Origin: Acestrorhynchus altus
Taxonomy: Eukaryota; Chordata; Actinopteri; Characiformes; Acestrorhynchidae
NCBI GenBank assembly: GCA_034509495.1
Contig: CM067505.1
Coordinates: 9,759,532 to 9,823,531 of the forward strand
DNA: 64,000 nt
Reading direction: 5' to 3'
The position numbers and the translations under genes are program-made. Below are positions 37,523 to 48,962 of the stretch, one piece after another. The notes under the pieces are model-generated. The model ran no database searches, was not told the DNA's origin, and saw nothing but the letters and a program-made list of their open reading frames with translations. The number at the start of each line of letters is the position of its first letter. Positions within the stretch are counted from its first letter, which is position 1.

Positions 37523-37893
37523 GGCTTCCATTCAAAATAAATCAGTCCAGGATGTCAAATTTTATCAAAGGTTTACTAGAAACAAAGTGATTTTACTTCA
37601 GCATTAATTAGCTGCATATTATTTATTTTTTGCTAGTATGAACCAAGCCCAAGAAGACATGCAGGGAGGTGAAGTCAGTAGTGTTGGGCTGGGTTTCTCT
37701 TGAGCAGTGCATGCAGTCGAGCTCCCTTTTGGGGAGAAGACAAGAGAAGACTGGAGGAGATGGGGTGCTGGAGGGTGTAATGTTGTACGACACAAGATCA
37801 TTTGAGCAGTTTTACTTTATAGGTAGAAGAATTGGGGCATGGTCCAGCTCTCAAACTGACCAAATTGTGTGGCTCTATATATAATATAAAAAG

Positions 37894-38026
37894 CTGGGCC
37901 CAGTTTCCCAAAAGCATTTTACCATTAAGAATATCTGAACAATCTGAGAGAGTGTTCAGTTCGATGCTTGCAAAATAATTTTAGAATATTCTTAGTGTAA
38001 ATTAATTTTTGGGAAACACACTCCAA
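37894..38026. mobile_element. small fold-back MITE-like repeat
   Basis: The left end GGGCCCAGTTTCCCAAAAGC and the right end TTTTTGGGAAACACACTC are partly reverse complementary (TTTCCCAAAA core), enclosing about 100 AT-rich bases. I recognise this as a dispersed short palindromic repeat of teleosts. The target duplication is unclear. Confidence 0.6.
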
Positions 38027-38031
38027 TTTTT

Positions 38032-39004
38032 ATTTCTAATTTTAAAAACAGTTTCAGGACTTTCCTAGAAATCATTATTTGGATACTTAGAATAGTATGC
38101 AAATTGATCTAAACATTCAAGATTGTCTAATTTTTACCATAATTTTTTCCCTGTTTATTGCTGTTTTTAATGTTTGTGATTTGGTCACTTTGTGTTCTTT
38201 TTGTCTTTGTGCAACAGTTTGTTATTTCTGCAATCATCTTCTCAATGTTTGTTACCTGGCAGGAGGGAAAGTAGGCTCACATGTTTGTATTTATTATATT
38301 TACTGCATCACTGAACGATTTTTTTTATGGATTTAGAAATATATTCACATAACTTTCAAGGCTTTTACCTACACAGGCACAAAATGGTAGCAAGCAAGGT
38401 CAAACATTCCTTTGGAAGTAAAGTTACCAATAGGGTACAGTTTCATACTTCAAAGCACAGAACCTGTTCCCCCTTTTCCCTTTATTTCTGAGTGTATAGC
38501 CTTACTTACACTGTCTAGCACCAGATCTCTTTTTAGCCTGTTGAGTCTGGTCTCTTTGCATTATGCTTCAGCCTGTTCCTTCCTGTGTAGCTTTAGTATA
38601 GCAGTCTGTTCAAGAGTTAATTCTTCCCTAGTTGTGCTCTACATTTTGCAGTGGCATATATGGCTTGTATGGCTTACATGTTTTCTTCTAACATCCTCTG
38701 CCTTCTATTTTTTGATTCGTAATTTTCTGTGTATTAGTGTGAGGCTGCACTTACATGCTTGAAACTTGTCTTGACTGTGACAGTGTCTTTTATAATGTAT
38801 CTCTGTGTCCATCCAGAAACTGATGTAAGAGACACAAGATCAGAACAGAAAAAAATGCCAATTATTGGCAAACAAACTAGCCATTTAGCAAAATCACAGA
38901 ATATGATTTCTGAGTAATGTGTATTGTTCTGTTAAATAAACAAAAAGTAAAACAAGAAAAAATATTTTTATGTAGTGTGTGTGTGTATTATTGAGAATTT
39001 GCAT
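38032..39004. other. no gene seen
   Basis: AT-rich. The 116-codon plus-strand open frame at 38,412-38,762 encodes a hydrophobic, cysteine- and serine-rich run without a recognisable domain and is probably chance. Confidence 0.45.
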
Positions 39005-39300
39005 TTCACCATCACATGAGGAAGAGGCAGGAGATGATGATGAGGGAAGGGAAGATTCTTTATTGTACATGGTCTGTTTCCAATCACCTCAAACATCAAT
39101 CCACATTCTGGTCTAGGCTGGTCACCTTCCTTATCAGCCTGTTGTCCCCCATCAGTCTGAATTTCATCTTGCTTTGTGCTCCAGTTACAGACATATCCCA
39201 GCCCCAGACAGTAATAGGAAAGAGTACCATGTGGAGTTGTAATCATCTCCCATGGCCTAAGGAAGCTACCATTTGTTGACCACCTATGACCAGAAAAGTG
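39005..39300 (-). mobile_element. possible LINE-derived remnant
   Basis: Blocks such as AATCACCTCAAACATCAA, GGCTGGTCACCTTCCTTATC and ACAGACATATCCCAGCCCCA resemble the antisense of a teleost non-LTR element. No protein motif is readable, so this stays tentative. Confidence 0.35.
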
Positions 39301-39455
39301 TTAACCCTCCTTAGCCCCTCTGCTGTGTCAGGAGTCACAATGTCTGGTGGAATAACCTAGAGATTTAGATGACCAAACAGAATAACCTTAATTTATTGTT
39401 TTTATAGGAATATTGATTTCCAACAGTATATAGACGATTTTGGGAATTTGTATAT

Positions 39456-39807
39456 TGTAACATTTTGAGCACTGCTGAGCAGTCAAATACAGACAAGGGA
39501 GGCGGGGTTCCTGATTTAATAACACACCAAAAGGAATCCAAAACAAACAGAACATGCTGACAAACACTAGGCAGTCAAACAAACAAAGCTACGCCAATAA
39601 CAAACAAACAAACTGACATGATCACTACATAAACAAAGAGTCTTAAAAGCATGGACAGAAATATATACACCTGGGACACAGTGATGACTGGGCAGGGTTA
39701 CAAAGGAGACACAGCTAGGAATGGGTGGAGCAAGGGAGGAGACAGGACCAAATCAAAACACATGTGCTCAGGAGCACACAGGGGATAGACAGGACTGATA
39801 CATGACA
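39456..39807 (-). mobile_element. solo LTR (sushi/Gypsy-like)
   Basis: On the minus strand the unit starts TGTCATGTATCAG at 39,807 and ends AAAATGTTACA at 39,456 (352 bp). It shares with the 58.7 kb LTR the blocks CTCCTGAGCACATGTG (there TTTTTAGCACATGTC), CACCCATTCCTAGCTGTG and TTTGTAACCCTGCCC. A TGTATATATTTC box follows. Flanking bases TATAT and TATGT agree at four of five positions. It is a solo LTR of the same broad family as the two-LTR element at 57.2 kb. Confidence 0.88.
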
Positions 39808-39909
39808 TATGTCTATTACATTTTGCTATAACATTTTGCTAATCATATTATAACTGTGTCCTATTGTTTGACTTCTGTGTGGGGAAACTCGCATAATCCA
39901 TCTGATTTG

Positions 39910-39925
39910 TTTTTATTTATTTGTT

Positions 39926-39972
<47 letters not shown>

Positions 39973-39974
39973 TT
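39910..39974. repeat. (TTTA)n microsatellite
   Basis: About 15 TTTA units with minor irregularity at the start. Confidence 0.95.
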
Positions 39975-40275
39975 ACCTTTAGAACACTGGGCGATCCTAG
40001 GCTACTGAAAGGTGTATTCGTTTGAGATGTAAATGTTAACAGAATTTAAATATTTGTCCATGTTTTGATCACAAATGTACTTGCACCTACAGTTTGTTGT
40101 GGCATTTTTATTTTGTTAGTTTTCTTTTGATGTTTTTTGCTGATAAGGACTAAGAAACTTTATATCCCATCCTATTAGATATTTGTCAGTGTTTTTGAGC
40201 TGAAAATACAAGGGTTTTGATGAGCTATTTATAATGATTAGATTGACAATACTTGACAGTAAACCCTGAATGTCC

Positions 40276-40276
<1 letters not shown>

Positions 40277-40353
<77 letters not shown>
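40277..40353. repeat. (TTA)n microsatellite
   Basis: About 25 TTA units. In one frame this reads as a run of isoleucines and is not a gene. Confidence 0.98.
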
Positions 40354-40355
<2 letters not shown>

Positions 40356-40365
40356 CTTTTATTTT

Positions 40366-40410
40366 TATTTACTTACTTACTTAATTACTTACTTATTTAT
40401 TTATTTATGT
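40366..40410. repeat. (TTAC)n/(TTAT)n tract
   Basis: A mixed tetranucleotide tract just downstream of the (TTA)n run. Confidence 0.9.
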
Positions 40411-41395
40411 ACCAGAATTATCCTTTCTCAAGACTTTTACTCTGAAACACTGTGTGAGCAAAGAAATGGGCTCCCTCTTGCTGATCAGTCTGCATGCAGG
40501 TTGAGCGATGACATGTGGACAGAGCAGTAAACATGCACTGGAAGTCTCCTTTGGCATTTAACCTTGATTTTAATTCAGTTTGAATTAAATTGAATTGAAT
40601 TTTATGTTTTCCCAGCTGGATTGTTCACATCACACAGTGAGATAGGGTAAGTCTAGTAGGTTGTTATGATGTGTAGCCTGTCTGTAGGTTACTTAGAGTT
40701 TTGAAGCCTAGAAAAAAGGCACATGGTGTCAAGAAAAAAACAAAAAGCCAAGTTAATGTTTTATATCTGCTGATTTATCTAATTATAGGATGAAGTTATG
40801 ATGATGCCAAGATCAAATAATGTATTATTATTATTGTGCATGTGAGTGCATTCAGTGGGATCAGAGAAAGGGGAAAAATACACAGAGGCACCATGACACA
40901 GCACAAGGTGAAGCACAACCACTTCCTGCAGTCGACAGCAGGCCTGAAATTTGGGTTTGATTTGCAGAGCTTACAGAGAAGTCGACAGGAGCTGACGGCT
41001 GAGTTATCAGAGGTGCCTGAGGTCCCCCGCAGAGGGAAGAGATTTCCTCTGACACCAGACATCAGCTTAGAGGAGGAAAAGGAAAATACAGACATAGCCT
41101 CTGCAACACTCAAAATGGCAGCCCCTGCCTACTTTTATTGGTGCTAAATTAATCTACCCACATCCCTTACCGGGGGTTTGCCCTGGGCTCCTGGCAGCTC
41201 TGTTAGAAACTTCCATCTGAAGACCAAGAGGCATACATTGATGTTTTCAATTTTCTTCTCTTATTGGCAGTGTTTCAGTTAGTTGTGGAACTAAATGTGC
41301 TCATATTTCTGCTAAGCTGAGGTGGTCTAACCCATATAGGAATGAGTCAGAGGTTCTGAAAATTCGAAAATAAATAAATAATAAAATAAATATAA
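40411..41395. other. no confident gene, less AT-rich block at 40.83-41.15 kb
   Basis: The plus strand at 40,836-41,147 has a 103-codon open frame whose composition looks less random than its neighbours (charged, with an RRGKRFPLT stretch), and a TTTGATTTGCAG acceptor-like site lies inside it. I recognise no domain, and the minus strand is also open, so this is not called as a gene. Confidence 0.35.
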
Positions 41396-41399
41396 TAAA

Positions 41400-41437
41400 C
41401 AAATATAATAAACAAATATAATAATAATATTATTATT

Positions 41438-41481
<44 letters not shown>
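41400..41481. repeat. (AAT)n tract with inverted (ATT)n centre
   Basis: Imperfect AAT repeats with a short ATT-phase switch near 41,425-41,441, giving a small local palindrome. Confidence 0.93.
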
Positions 41482-41484
<3 letters not shown>

Positions 41485-43120
41485 GCAAATAAGTATGATA
41501 AGGCGAGTTTGGCAAGTAATGTGTGTGCCACCCAGCTCCAGGAACCTAAGGTGAGGAGTTGGTGGTGTGTTCTCCCTGTGTCCATGGAGGTTTTCTCACA
41601 AAAACATGTATGGTAGGTAAATTTGTCCATGCTGAATTACAAACATGTTATGTGTGGCACCATGTAATTGGCTGCTTTCCACCCAATAATAATGCAAAAA
41701 GATGGATGGACATGGCTGAAATGATATGCCAATGGGCAAGATTACTCTAGCCAGCTAATAAACTAACTCGCACTGTGTTAGCTGCTCTCTGTAATGTCAG
41801 ATAGTGTTTAGAGAGAGCAGTTATAGCACATTGGAACTATAGCTAAGCAAGCATCCTATTAGTGCATCTCAGAAAAGATCAAATACTGTGGAAAACATTT
41901 GTGTCAGATTTTGTTTTCATTACATGTAAAGTGACATATTTCATACTTTTTTTTATATACTGTTGATCAGTCTGGCTGTATAGGAACGAAAATCCAAAAT
42001 CCAGAATCTCTGATATCTCTGAGATTCAGAAGTTTTGTTGTTGTTTTTTTTTTGTAAGAGATTATTACTTTTCTTTTAAAATAGCATTATGAGAGAATTT
42101 GTATTTCTTGCTCTCTGCACTTGTTCTACACAGCATTTGTTGGCAAGCTGAGAGATAAGAAAGTGAAAGAAGCATGCGGACTAATTCAGTATTATGAAGT
42201 TCCCACAAGTAATGTCCTGCCTATTTCACCCATATTAGTGCAGTTAGTGCATCATGTGTGGATTGGCAACAATAGAGATATTATTCTTAGCATTACAGGC
42301 CATGGAGCATTTATGTTATATTATGAAGCTGTTATACTACAGTAATGCTTTGGTTTGGTTAGGTCACACATTACATATTGAAACAATGGGCCTCATTCTT
42401 GTGCAAAATCTTTACAAAAAATCTAAATGAGATTCATGATGTTTTTAAACCACAATGTTAACAAAAAGTTCACACTGTGATAGTGCTGTTTGAACACTGG
42501 GAACACTGCTATGTGCAGACAGTAATCACACATAGCAAAGAAAATGGCAACTTAATGTAACTGCACACATAAAAGATGGCAGCTTGACGGTATCAGTTTA
42601 TTTAGGGAAATTAGTTTTTAAATTTAAGGTTAACATATCCAGGTTTACAGTGAATGACAATTGAATTCAAAGATCCCATCTACAGCAGTGTTATAGAGTT
42701 GCTGTGATTATGTACAGTTGCTTAAACTTTACTGTGATTTTCTACAGTAGTGATACTGTGATTTGTTTTTTAGATTTACATGCTAATTACTGTGTTTCAG
42801 TCCTTTTACACAGTACTATAATGTAAAAATATGATGAGTGATTAACTATGCAGAAACATAACATTATTGTGGATTTCATGACCATTTTCTTTTACTGTGT
42901 ACAGCTATGGTCTTATAATGATGGATCCCAGTGTCCTCATACATTGAGCATTGTTAAATGTCAAAAATATCATGAAAACTGCCTTTAAAGCTTTCAAATC
43001 AAAGACGTTTCTTTGTTTATACTGGTCTCATGTGACAGTTGCAACCTGTCTCATAAAGGCAATGATGAACTGCTACTTTATACACAGAGCACTTGATACA
43101 GTTCAACTGAATCAAAAAGT
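41482..43120. other. AT-rich DNA, no gene seen
   Basis: No transposon or coding signature recognised. Confidence 0.5.
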
Positions 43121-43121
43121 C

Positions 43122-43345
43122 GTGCAATCAAATTTTATCTGTATACCGATTTTTACAATGAAGGCATTGTCACAAAGCAGCGTTAGAGAAATCTGGGTCT
43201 ACGTCTCTTATGAGCATGTCATTGGGCAACAGTGGTAAGGAAAAACTCCCTTAGACCATGAAGAAGAAACCTTGACAGGAACCAAGGCTCAAAAGGCTCT
43301 GGTTGGCACCGGAGAGCAAAGACAAAGCACAAAGAGAACAAAGAG
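43122..43345 (-). mobile_element. L2-type LINE 3' UTR fragment
   Basis: Antisense L2 UTR in the same orientation as the copy at 2.2 kb. It shows CAATCAAATTTTATCTGTAT, GGCATTGTCACAAAGCAGC, GGTAAGGAAAAACTCCCTTA and GAAACCTTGACAGGAACCAA. There is no coding part, and the match fades after about 43,345. Confidence 0.8.
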
Positions 43346-43898
43346 AACAGGGCAAAAGTAATAAAAAACAAAATAGTAAATGTGGGAAGTCTTTGGATGA
43401 GTTTGAATTATGAGAGCATGTGAGAGTGTAAGATACAGGGTAAGTATTATGAGTTGTGCAGGTTAAATGATCACAAGCTGGTAATGCAGAAATGCTCTAA
43501 TGTGGTACGATTGAGCCAGTGTGAAAATCCCAATGAGGACAGCCTCACAGAAGATGCACCCAACCACGAACAGACATGAACCAAAATCAGTCAGGCAGCA
43601 CGGGCAGGACATGGGAGGGAGAAAAAACAAAAATGTGATTACATTTTGGAGTTTAAGTAATGTGGTGAAAAGCCTGTAAAGGAGATGGTTTAGTAAGAAG
43701 TGCAATAATGAACAGAAACCTGTAGCACAGAGCAACAAGAAGAAAACAGCCTGTAAAGAAGGTTTAACCAAAAGCCTGCATTTAGAGAAGTGTTTTCTAA
43801 CAAGTTCTGAAATGAAACAGGAAGAATCCAATTAAAGTGCATTTTATGACATGATTGTCACCAAGTAACTCTACACTTTTCTTCTACATTGCAGAGAC
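43346..43898. other. no gene seen
   Basis: A 122-codon minus-strand open frame at 43,463-43,831 is rich in Leu, Phe and Cys and shows no domain I know. It sits next to LINE debris and is probably chance. Confidence 0.4.
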
Positions 43899-43900
43899 TG

Positions 43901-45120
43901 TACAGTCATGGCCAAAAGTTTTCACAAAGTTTGCTGCCTCAGGTTTTATGGTGGCAATTTGTATGAACTCTAGATTGTGAAGAGTGATTAGATTAATTGC
44001 GATTAATTGGAAAGTCATTCCCTGCCTTGAAAATGACCTTTACAGTTACTGCATTCCAGCCACTGCATTTCAGCCCTACACAATGGCCTGCTAACATCAT
44101 TTCAATGATGATCTTGATAGCTCAGGAGAAAAGGTTAATGAAGACAAGACAGCTGATATCACTCTGTAATCACGCTGATTAGGAGCGCAGACTGGTTGCT
44201 TTAAAGGGGTAGTGGTGCTTTTTGGTTTTCTTCTGTTAACCATGGTTACCTCCAAAGAAACATGTGCAGTCATCATTGCATTGTATCAATAGGGTTTCAC
44301 AGACAAGGGCATTGCTGCTGAAAAGATAGCACCCCAATCAACATTTTATCCAATCAAGAACTTCAAGGAGAGTGTTTCAAGAAGAAGGCTTCAGGATGCC
44401 CATGAAAGTCAAGAAAACTTCTGGACCATCTCCTAAAGAGGATGCAGCTACAAGACTGGAACACCACCAGTGCAGAGCTTGCTCAGGAATGGCAGAGGGC
44501 AGGTGTGAGTGCATCTGAATGCACAGTGAGGCAAAGGGTTTTCGACGATGGCTTGGTGTCAAGAAGGGCAGCGAAGAATCCACTTCTCTCAAAGAAAAAC
44601 ATCAAGGACAGACCGACATTCTGCAGGAAGTATAGGGTTTGGAATGCAGAGGACTGGGGAAAAGTTATTTTATCTGATGAAGCCCTCTTCAGACTGTTTG
44701 GGACAATAGGAATGATTGTCCTATTGACCTTATGAGTCCTGTGTCATGCTAACAGTGAAGCATCCTGAGTGAACCATTCATTTGTGGGGTTGCTCCTCAT
44801 TGAGGGGAGTGGGTTTGCTCAAAATTTTGTCGAAAGAACACTGCCATGTACAAGGAATGGCATCAAAACATCCTCTAAAAGCAACTTCTCCCAGTGATCC
44901 AGGAGCAAATTTGAGATGATTTTTCCAGCATGATGGTGCACTATGTTACAAGGCAAAAGTGATAACCAAGTGGCTCAGTGACCAAAACGAAATTTTGGCT
45001 CCATGGCCAGGAAACTCCCCAGATCTCAATCCCAGTCTTAAAGAAGAAGGGTCAACATATTAACACATATTTGCTTAAACTGGATGTATTTTTGTCAATA
45101 AAAAGTATTTTTTTGAGAAA
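43901..45120 (+). mobile_element. Tc1-like transposon, near full length, catalytic Glu region deleted
   Basis: The left terminal repeat starts CAGTCATGGCCAAAAGTTTT at 43,903 after TA. The coding part begins near 44,244 (MVTSKETCAVIIALYQ, helix-turn-helix). It runs through AELAQEWQRAGVSASECTVR and SRRAAKNPLLSKKNIKD, then YRVWNAEDWGKV followed by LSDEALFRLFG with the first catalytic Asp. It continues to a FFQHDGALCYKA motif near 44,922 with the second Asp. At 45,020-45,045 the motif reaches SPDLNP and then jumps directly to a LKKKGQH-type C-terminal end, so the stretch holding the catalytic Glu is deleted. Stops and frameshifts are present, and the right terminal repeat is missing. Confidence 0.9.
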
Positions 45121-45812
45121 TCCAAACAAAAAAGAGCCCTTCACTATCTAAAGCTGAATGAAAAAAATGTTCACATGGAAAGACTTGATTTCCATGGAAA
45201 GCTATCACAAGCACTAGAGAATAAAATGCATATGGTGGACTGTCTTTATTTGATAAGTTTATAGCCTCATCCATCACTGTCCATTCAGCTGAACTGAAAT
45301 CAGATATCAAGCTAAAGGCAGAGTTATTTGTCTGGAGTTAAATGATTATCATAAGGTCAGATATCAGTATTTGCTGGGTGGCCGTCCCCCTCTCTCCCCA
45401 TCACTTAATGTCCAATTACGTTGGCATGGAAACTTGCCCAGACGCAATAACAAACGGCCGGAGCTTCAAGGCTTGAATCGTAATATCTGCTTTGCTCTTG
45501 ATTTGCAGTTGGCCACCTTAGTCAGCATCTGCCACATGTGATTTGGGTTTTGGCTCTGTAATATTTGTGGCTCCAGTAATCTAATTGAATTTTAATGACG
45601 CATGAACTGGAGGAGACATTAGATGGAAAGAGAAAGCAGAGATGATGGAGGAGCAAAACATGCATGCTCACGCACTCTTAAACTGCATGCTCTAAAGAAA
45701 CCTTGGTTCTACCAATGCAGCCTCTTGTTTCATTCTAAGAAAAATCCATTTGCAAAATCAAGACATGTGGAAATAAGAGCGATGGCACACTGAGCAATTT
45801 TGCTGGATCTGA
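45121..45812. other. unique DNA, possible conserved noncoding stretch
   Basis: About 45,290-45,640 is high-complexity sequence with several TAAT-type cores (CAATTACG, CTAATTGAATTTTAATGACG) and no repeat. It reads like a developmental regulatory element, but no conservation data are available here. Confidence 0.3.
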
Positions 45813-45814
45813 AT

Positions 45815-46400
45815 GACCAGGGCCAAGGTTATTCTTAGGATTTGGATTGAGGTAAAGGTTAGGATTTGGACCAGGATTATGGGTATGTTTTGGATTGAGG
45901 TAATGGTCAGGTTTAGGGCCAGGGTTATGGTTATGGTTATGTTTTGGATCGGGGTACAGGTCAGGTTTAGGACCAGAGTTGTGGTTATGTTTTGGTTTGG
46001 GGTAAAGGTCAGGTTTAGGGCCAGGGTTATGGTCAGGTATTGGATTGAGATAAAGGATAGTATTAGGGCCAAGATTAAGTTTAGAATTGAGATTAAAGTT
46101 AGTGTTAGGGTCATGGTTGTGGTTACGTTTTGGGCTGGGGTAAAGGTCAGGTTTAGGGCCAGGGTTGTGATTAGGTTTTGGATTGACGTAAAGATTAGGA
46201 TTAGGACAAGGGCTAAAGTTAGGATTTGGATTGAGCTAAAGGTTAGGATTAGGGCCAGGATTATTGGATTGAGGTAAAGGATAGTATTCGGGCCAGGATT
46301 AAGTTTAGAATTTAGGTATAAATTAGGATTAGGGCACGGGATTTTGGATTGAGGTAAAGGATAGTGTTACGGTCAGGGTTACATTTAGAAATGAAGAGGT
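45815..46400 (+). repeat. 48-bp period telomere-like minisatellite, copy 2
   Basis: Units of about 48 bases follow the pattern TTTTGGATTGAGGTAAAGG, then TCAGGTTTAGGGCCAGGGTT and a TGGTTATG end. Because 48 is divisible by three, both strands stay open for long stretches (154 codons plus, 118 codons minus) with a 16-residue protein periodicity. These frames are artefacts of the repeat. Confidence 0.9.
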
Positions 46401-46573
46401 TAGGTTTTATCACCAGTATGTCTACTTTACATGAGTAATGCATCATAAAATTATTTTAAATACCTTTACCTCACATCACTGCTACCACTGCTATGATATG
46501 GTGTTAATGTGTTATGAATACTGGTAAAGTTTATTAATCATCTTCAGAGAACCATTCAACACAAAGTGTTACC
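45815..46573 (+). mobile_element. dispersed element B, copy 2, with telomere-like minisatellite
   Basis: A G-rich array (45,815-46,400) is followed by a flank that parallels copy 1 at 26.0-26.2 kb: TACTTTACATGAGTAATGCA, ACCTTTACCTCACATCAC, CTACCACTGCTATG and TTAATGTGTTATGAATACTG. It closes near 46,561-46,573 with ACAAAGTGTTACC, the reverse complement type of the GGTGACACTTTA end of copy 1. This supports a single dispersed element with inverted ends that carries the array. Confidence 0.6.
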
Positions 46574-46767
46574 AAGGTTCTACAACCCAGTGTCCAAACC
46601 AAGTAGGAAATCAAGTAATTTCTGCACAGCATCACCCATTAAATGGAAATGAATCTTGAAATACTTGGTGGCATAAGAAAAGAGATTGATTCTTGATAAT
46701 TTAAATAAAATATTTTAATTGAACAGCTAACAATCAGCTTTTAAAACTAACAGCATATCTAGACTAT

Positions 46768-46898
<131 letters not shown>

Positions 46899-47132
46899 CT
46901 AAGGCTATTGGAGCTGCTGACAGTGAGGTTGAGAGTTCAGTTGGGCAAAACTTAAACCTTCAAAGATCTTGGTTTGAACACTCAAATATATGCACATAGC
47001 CATGAATTCAGCATAAACATCAATCCATGTATATATTTTTTTCTTTTTATGGTCTAACAGGCACCTGGAAGGCTAATCTATACTGCCACTGAGCCTCAAA
47101 GGCCAATTTTTAAATATAAAGCCAAAAAATGA

Positions 47133-47135
<3 letters not shown>

Positions 47136-47169
<34 letters not shown>

Positions 47170-47190
47170 ACACACACACACACACACACA

Positions 47191-47225
<35 letters not shown>
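47136..47225. repeat. (TC)n-(CA)n compound microsatellite
   Basis: About 14 TC units followed by about 30 CA units with one GA interruption. Confidence 0.97.
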
Positions 47226-47231
<6 letters not shown>

Positions 47232-47585
47232 TTGTTTATATCAACATAACGCAAAAGTCTGGTTACTATGTTAATTTATTTCATATAAGGATGCAGCATT
47301 AGCAACAATAATGCATATCAATAACAAAGGTGTTGGTTTGAACTAAAACTTGAAGTAAAAATTGAAACTGTATCTAAACACTACACTGCGTTTTCTTTTT
47401 CTGTTATGTGTGTTTTCATAATTCTTTGGACCTTAAATAAATAGAAAAAAAATATCATTTCTGGTAAACGTTTGTTTTTGTGGTCAGCACAATAATATTT
47501 TGAAATGTATCTATTTCTATATGTATAGATATGTATCTATAAGAATATTTGCGATACTGTATATTCAGTGCTGAATATAGACTTC
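47226..47585. other. no gene seen
   Basis: AT-rich spacer before the pseudogene at 47.6 kb. Confidence 0.5.
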
Positions 47586-47589
47586 AAGT

Positions 47590-48751
47590 ACCAACTCCTC
47601 CAGACAGAGCTCAACCACCTTCAGGAGCAAGTCAGACACCGAGGAAGACGTTGAAGATCCCGATGTCTCTTCATATGCAGCTGAGGAACGGAAGCCATAC
47701 TACCCTAACCAAAAATACCTCAACGATCTGATCAAAGACCTTGGTCTCACCAAGTCCAAGGCTGAGCTTCTGACATCAAAGCTCAAGCAATGGAACTTAT
47801 TAGATGAAAGCATTCCAAGTTACAGATCAGAGGTAGTGTCACCAAGTTTTTTCCAGCTTCTTCAGTCATCAAGATGGACTGTGAGTGGCGCCTCTTCATA
47901 GACAGTTCATGCAAGAGTCTCAAAGCTGTGCTGCTTCACAATGGGAACAAGTATCCATCTCTTCCTGTAGCTCCCTCGGTGCACCTGAAAGAGGAATACA
48001 CCAGTGTCAAGATGTTGCTAGGTGCCTTGAAGTATGATGAGTATGGCTGGGAAGTTATCTGAGATTTCAAAATGGTGTCATTGCTGATGGGACTCCAAGG
48101 TGGTTTTTACAAAGTATCCTTGCTTTATTTGCCTTTGGGACATCCGGGAAACTGAAGTGCACTATCACAGGAGGGACTGGCCTCAGCAGACAGAGTTCTC
48201 TGTGGGGAAGAACAATGTAAAGTGGGAGCCACTGGTGGACCCCTGCAAGGTGCTGATGCCACCACTACACATCAAGTTGGGGCTCATTTGTCAACAATTT
48301 GTCAAGGCTCTAGATAAGAAGTACCTCCAAGATCTTTTCCCTAAGCTGTCTGAAGCAAAGATAAAAACTGGTGCCTTTGTTGGACCATAAATCAAGATCA
48401 TACAGTGCAGCGAATTTCCCAAGAAGCTGAATAGGAAGGAGAGAGCAGCTTGGAACAGTTTCCTCGCAGTGGTTCACGGCTTCCAAGGTGATCATAAAGA
48501 TGAAAACTACTGCACAACTGTTTCAGACTCTGATAAAGAACTATGCTGCAATGGGCTTCAAGATCCATGATGCTCATCTTGGAGCTTATTCAGAGGAGCA
48601 TGGCGAACGCTTTCACAAGGACATTATGAACTTTGAACACCGTTACCAAGGACAATATAATGAGAACATGATGGGCGACTATATTTGGGGACTGATTTGT
48701 GAAACTGATTTGCAGTATGGCCGGAAATCTCGGAAAACCACACACTTCTAA
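47590..48751 (+). pseudogene. broken copy of an unclassified, probably transposon-derived protein family
   Basis: Four collinear blocks in shifting frames make up one decayed protein. Block 1 (from 47,683) holds QKYLNDLIKDLGLTKSKAEL. Block 2 (from 47,874) holds EWRLFIDSSCKSLKAVLLHN and YPSLPVAPSVHLKEEY. Block 3 (48,100-48,390) holds YPCFICLWD, NNVKWEPLVDP and MPPLHIKLGL. Block 4 (to 48,751) holds YSEEHGERFHKDI, RYQGQYNENMMGDY and the terminal RKSRKTTHF before a stop. Frames change near 47,850, 48,100 and 48,480-48,500, in-frame stops lie near 48,060 and 48,388, and residues are missing between blocks 1 and 2. I recognise this as a multicopy family of uncharacterised proteins in fishes, cnidarians and arthropods. 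Its scatter suggests a mobile element, but I do not know its superfamily or activity. No terminal repeats were found. Confidence 0.75.
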
Positions 48752-48962
48752 AGGGTTTTTGCTAATCTGTATCAATTTGCAGTGCATATAGTGTTCTGGG
48801 TCTGACTGTATGAATGAGAAGATGCAAAATCAACTGTTTCTATACTGAAAATACGTAACTTTATGATGAATGTAGGCAAATCTGCATTTGTTTTAGACAT
48901 AAGCAATTGGAAAATAACACTAAAAGGCTGGGAACAAAACACATTTTACATTGTGTAATCAA

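Noticed and set aside
38412..38762. 116-codon hydrophobic frame
   Set aside because: Looks like membrane segments, but the composition follows the T-rich strand. No family or splice context.
43463..43831. 122-codon minus-strand hydrophobic frame
   Set aside because: Adjacent to L2 debris, with no recognisable domain or signal peptide followed by a mature protein, so probably chance.
45758..46114. 118-codon minus-strand frame with Leu/Ile/Thr repeats
   Set aside because: Mirror of the 48-bp minisatellite, whose unit length is a multiple of three. It has no protein family resemblance.
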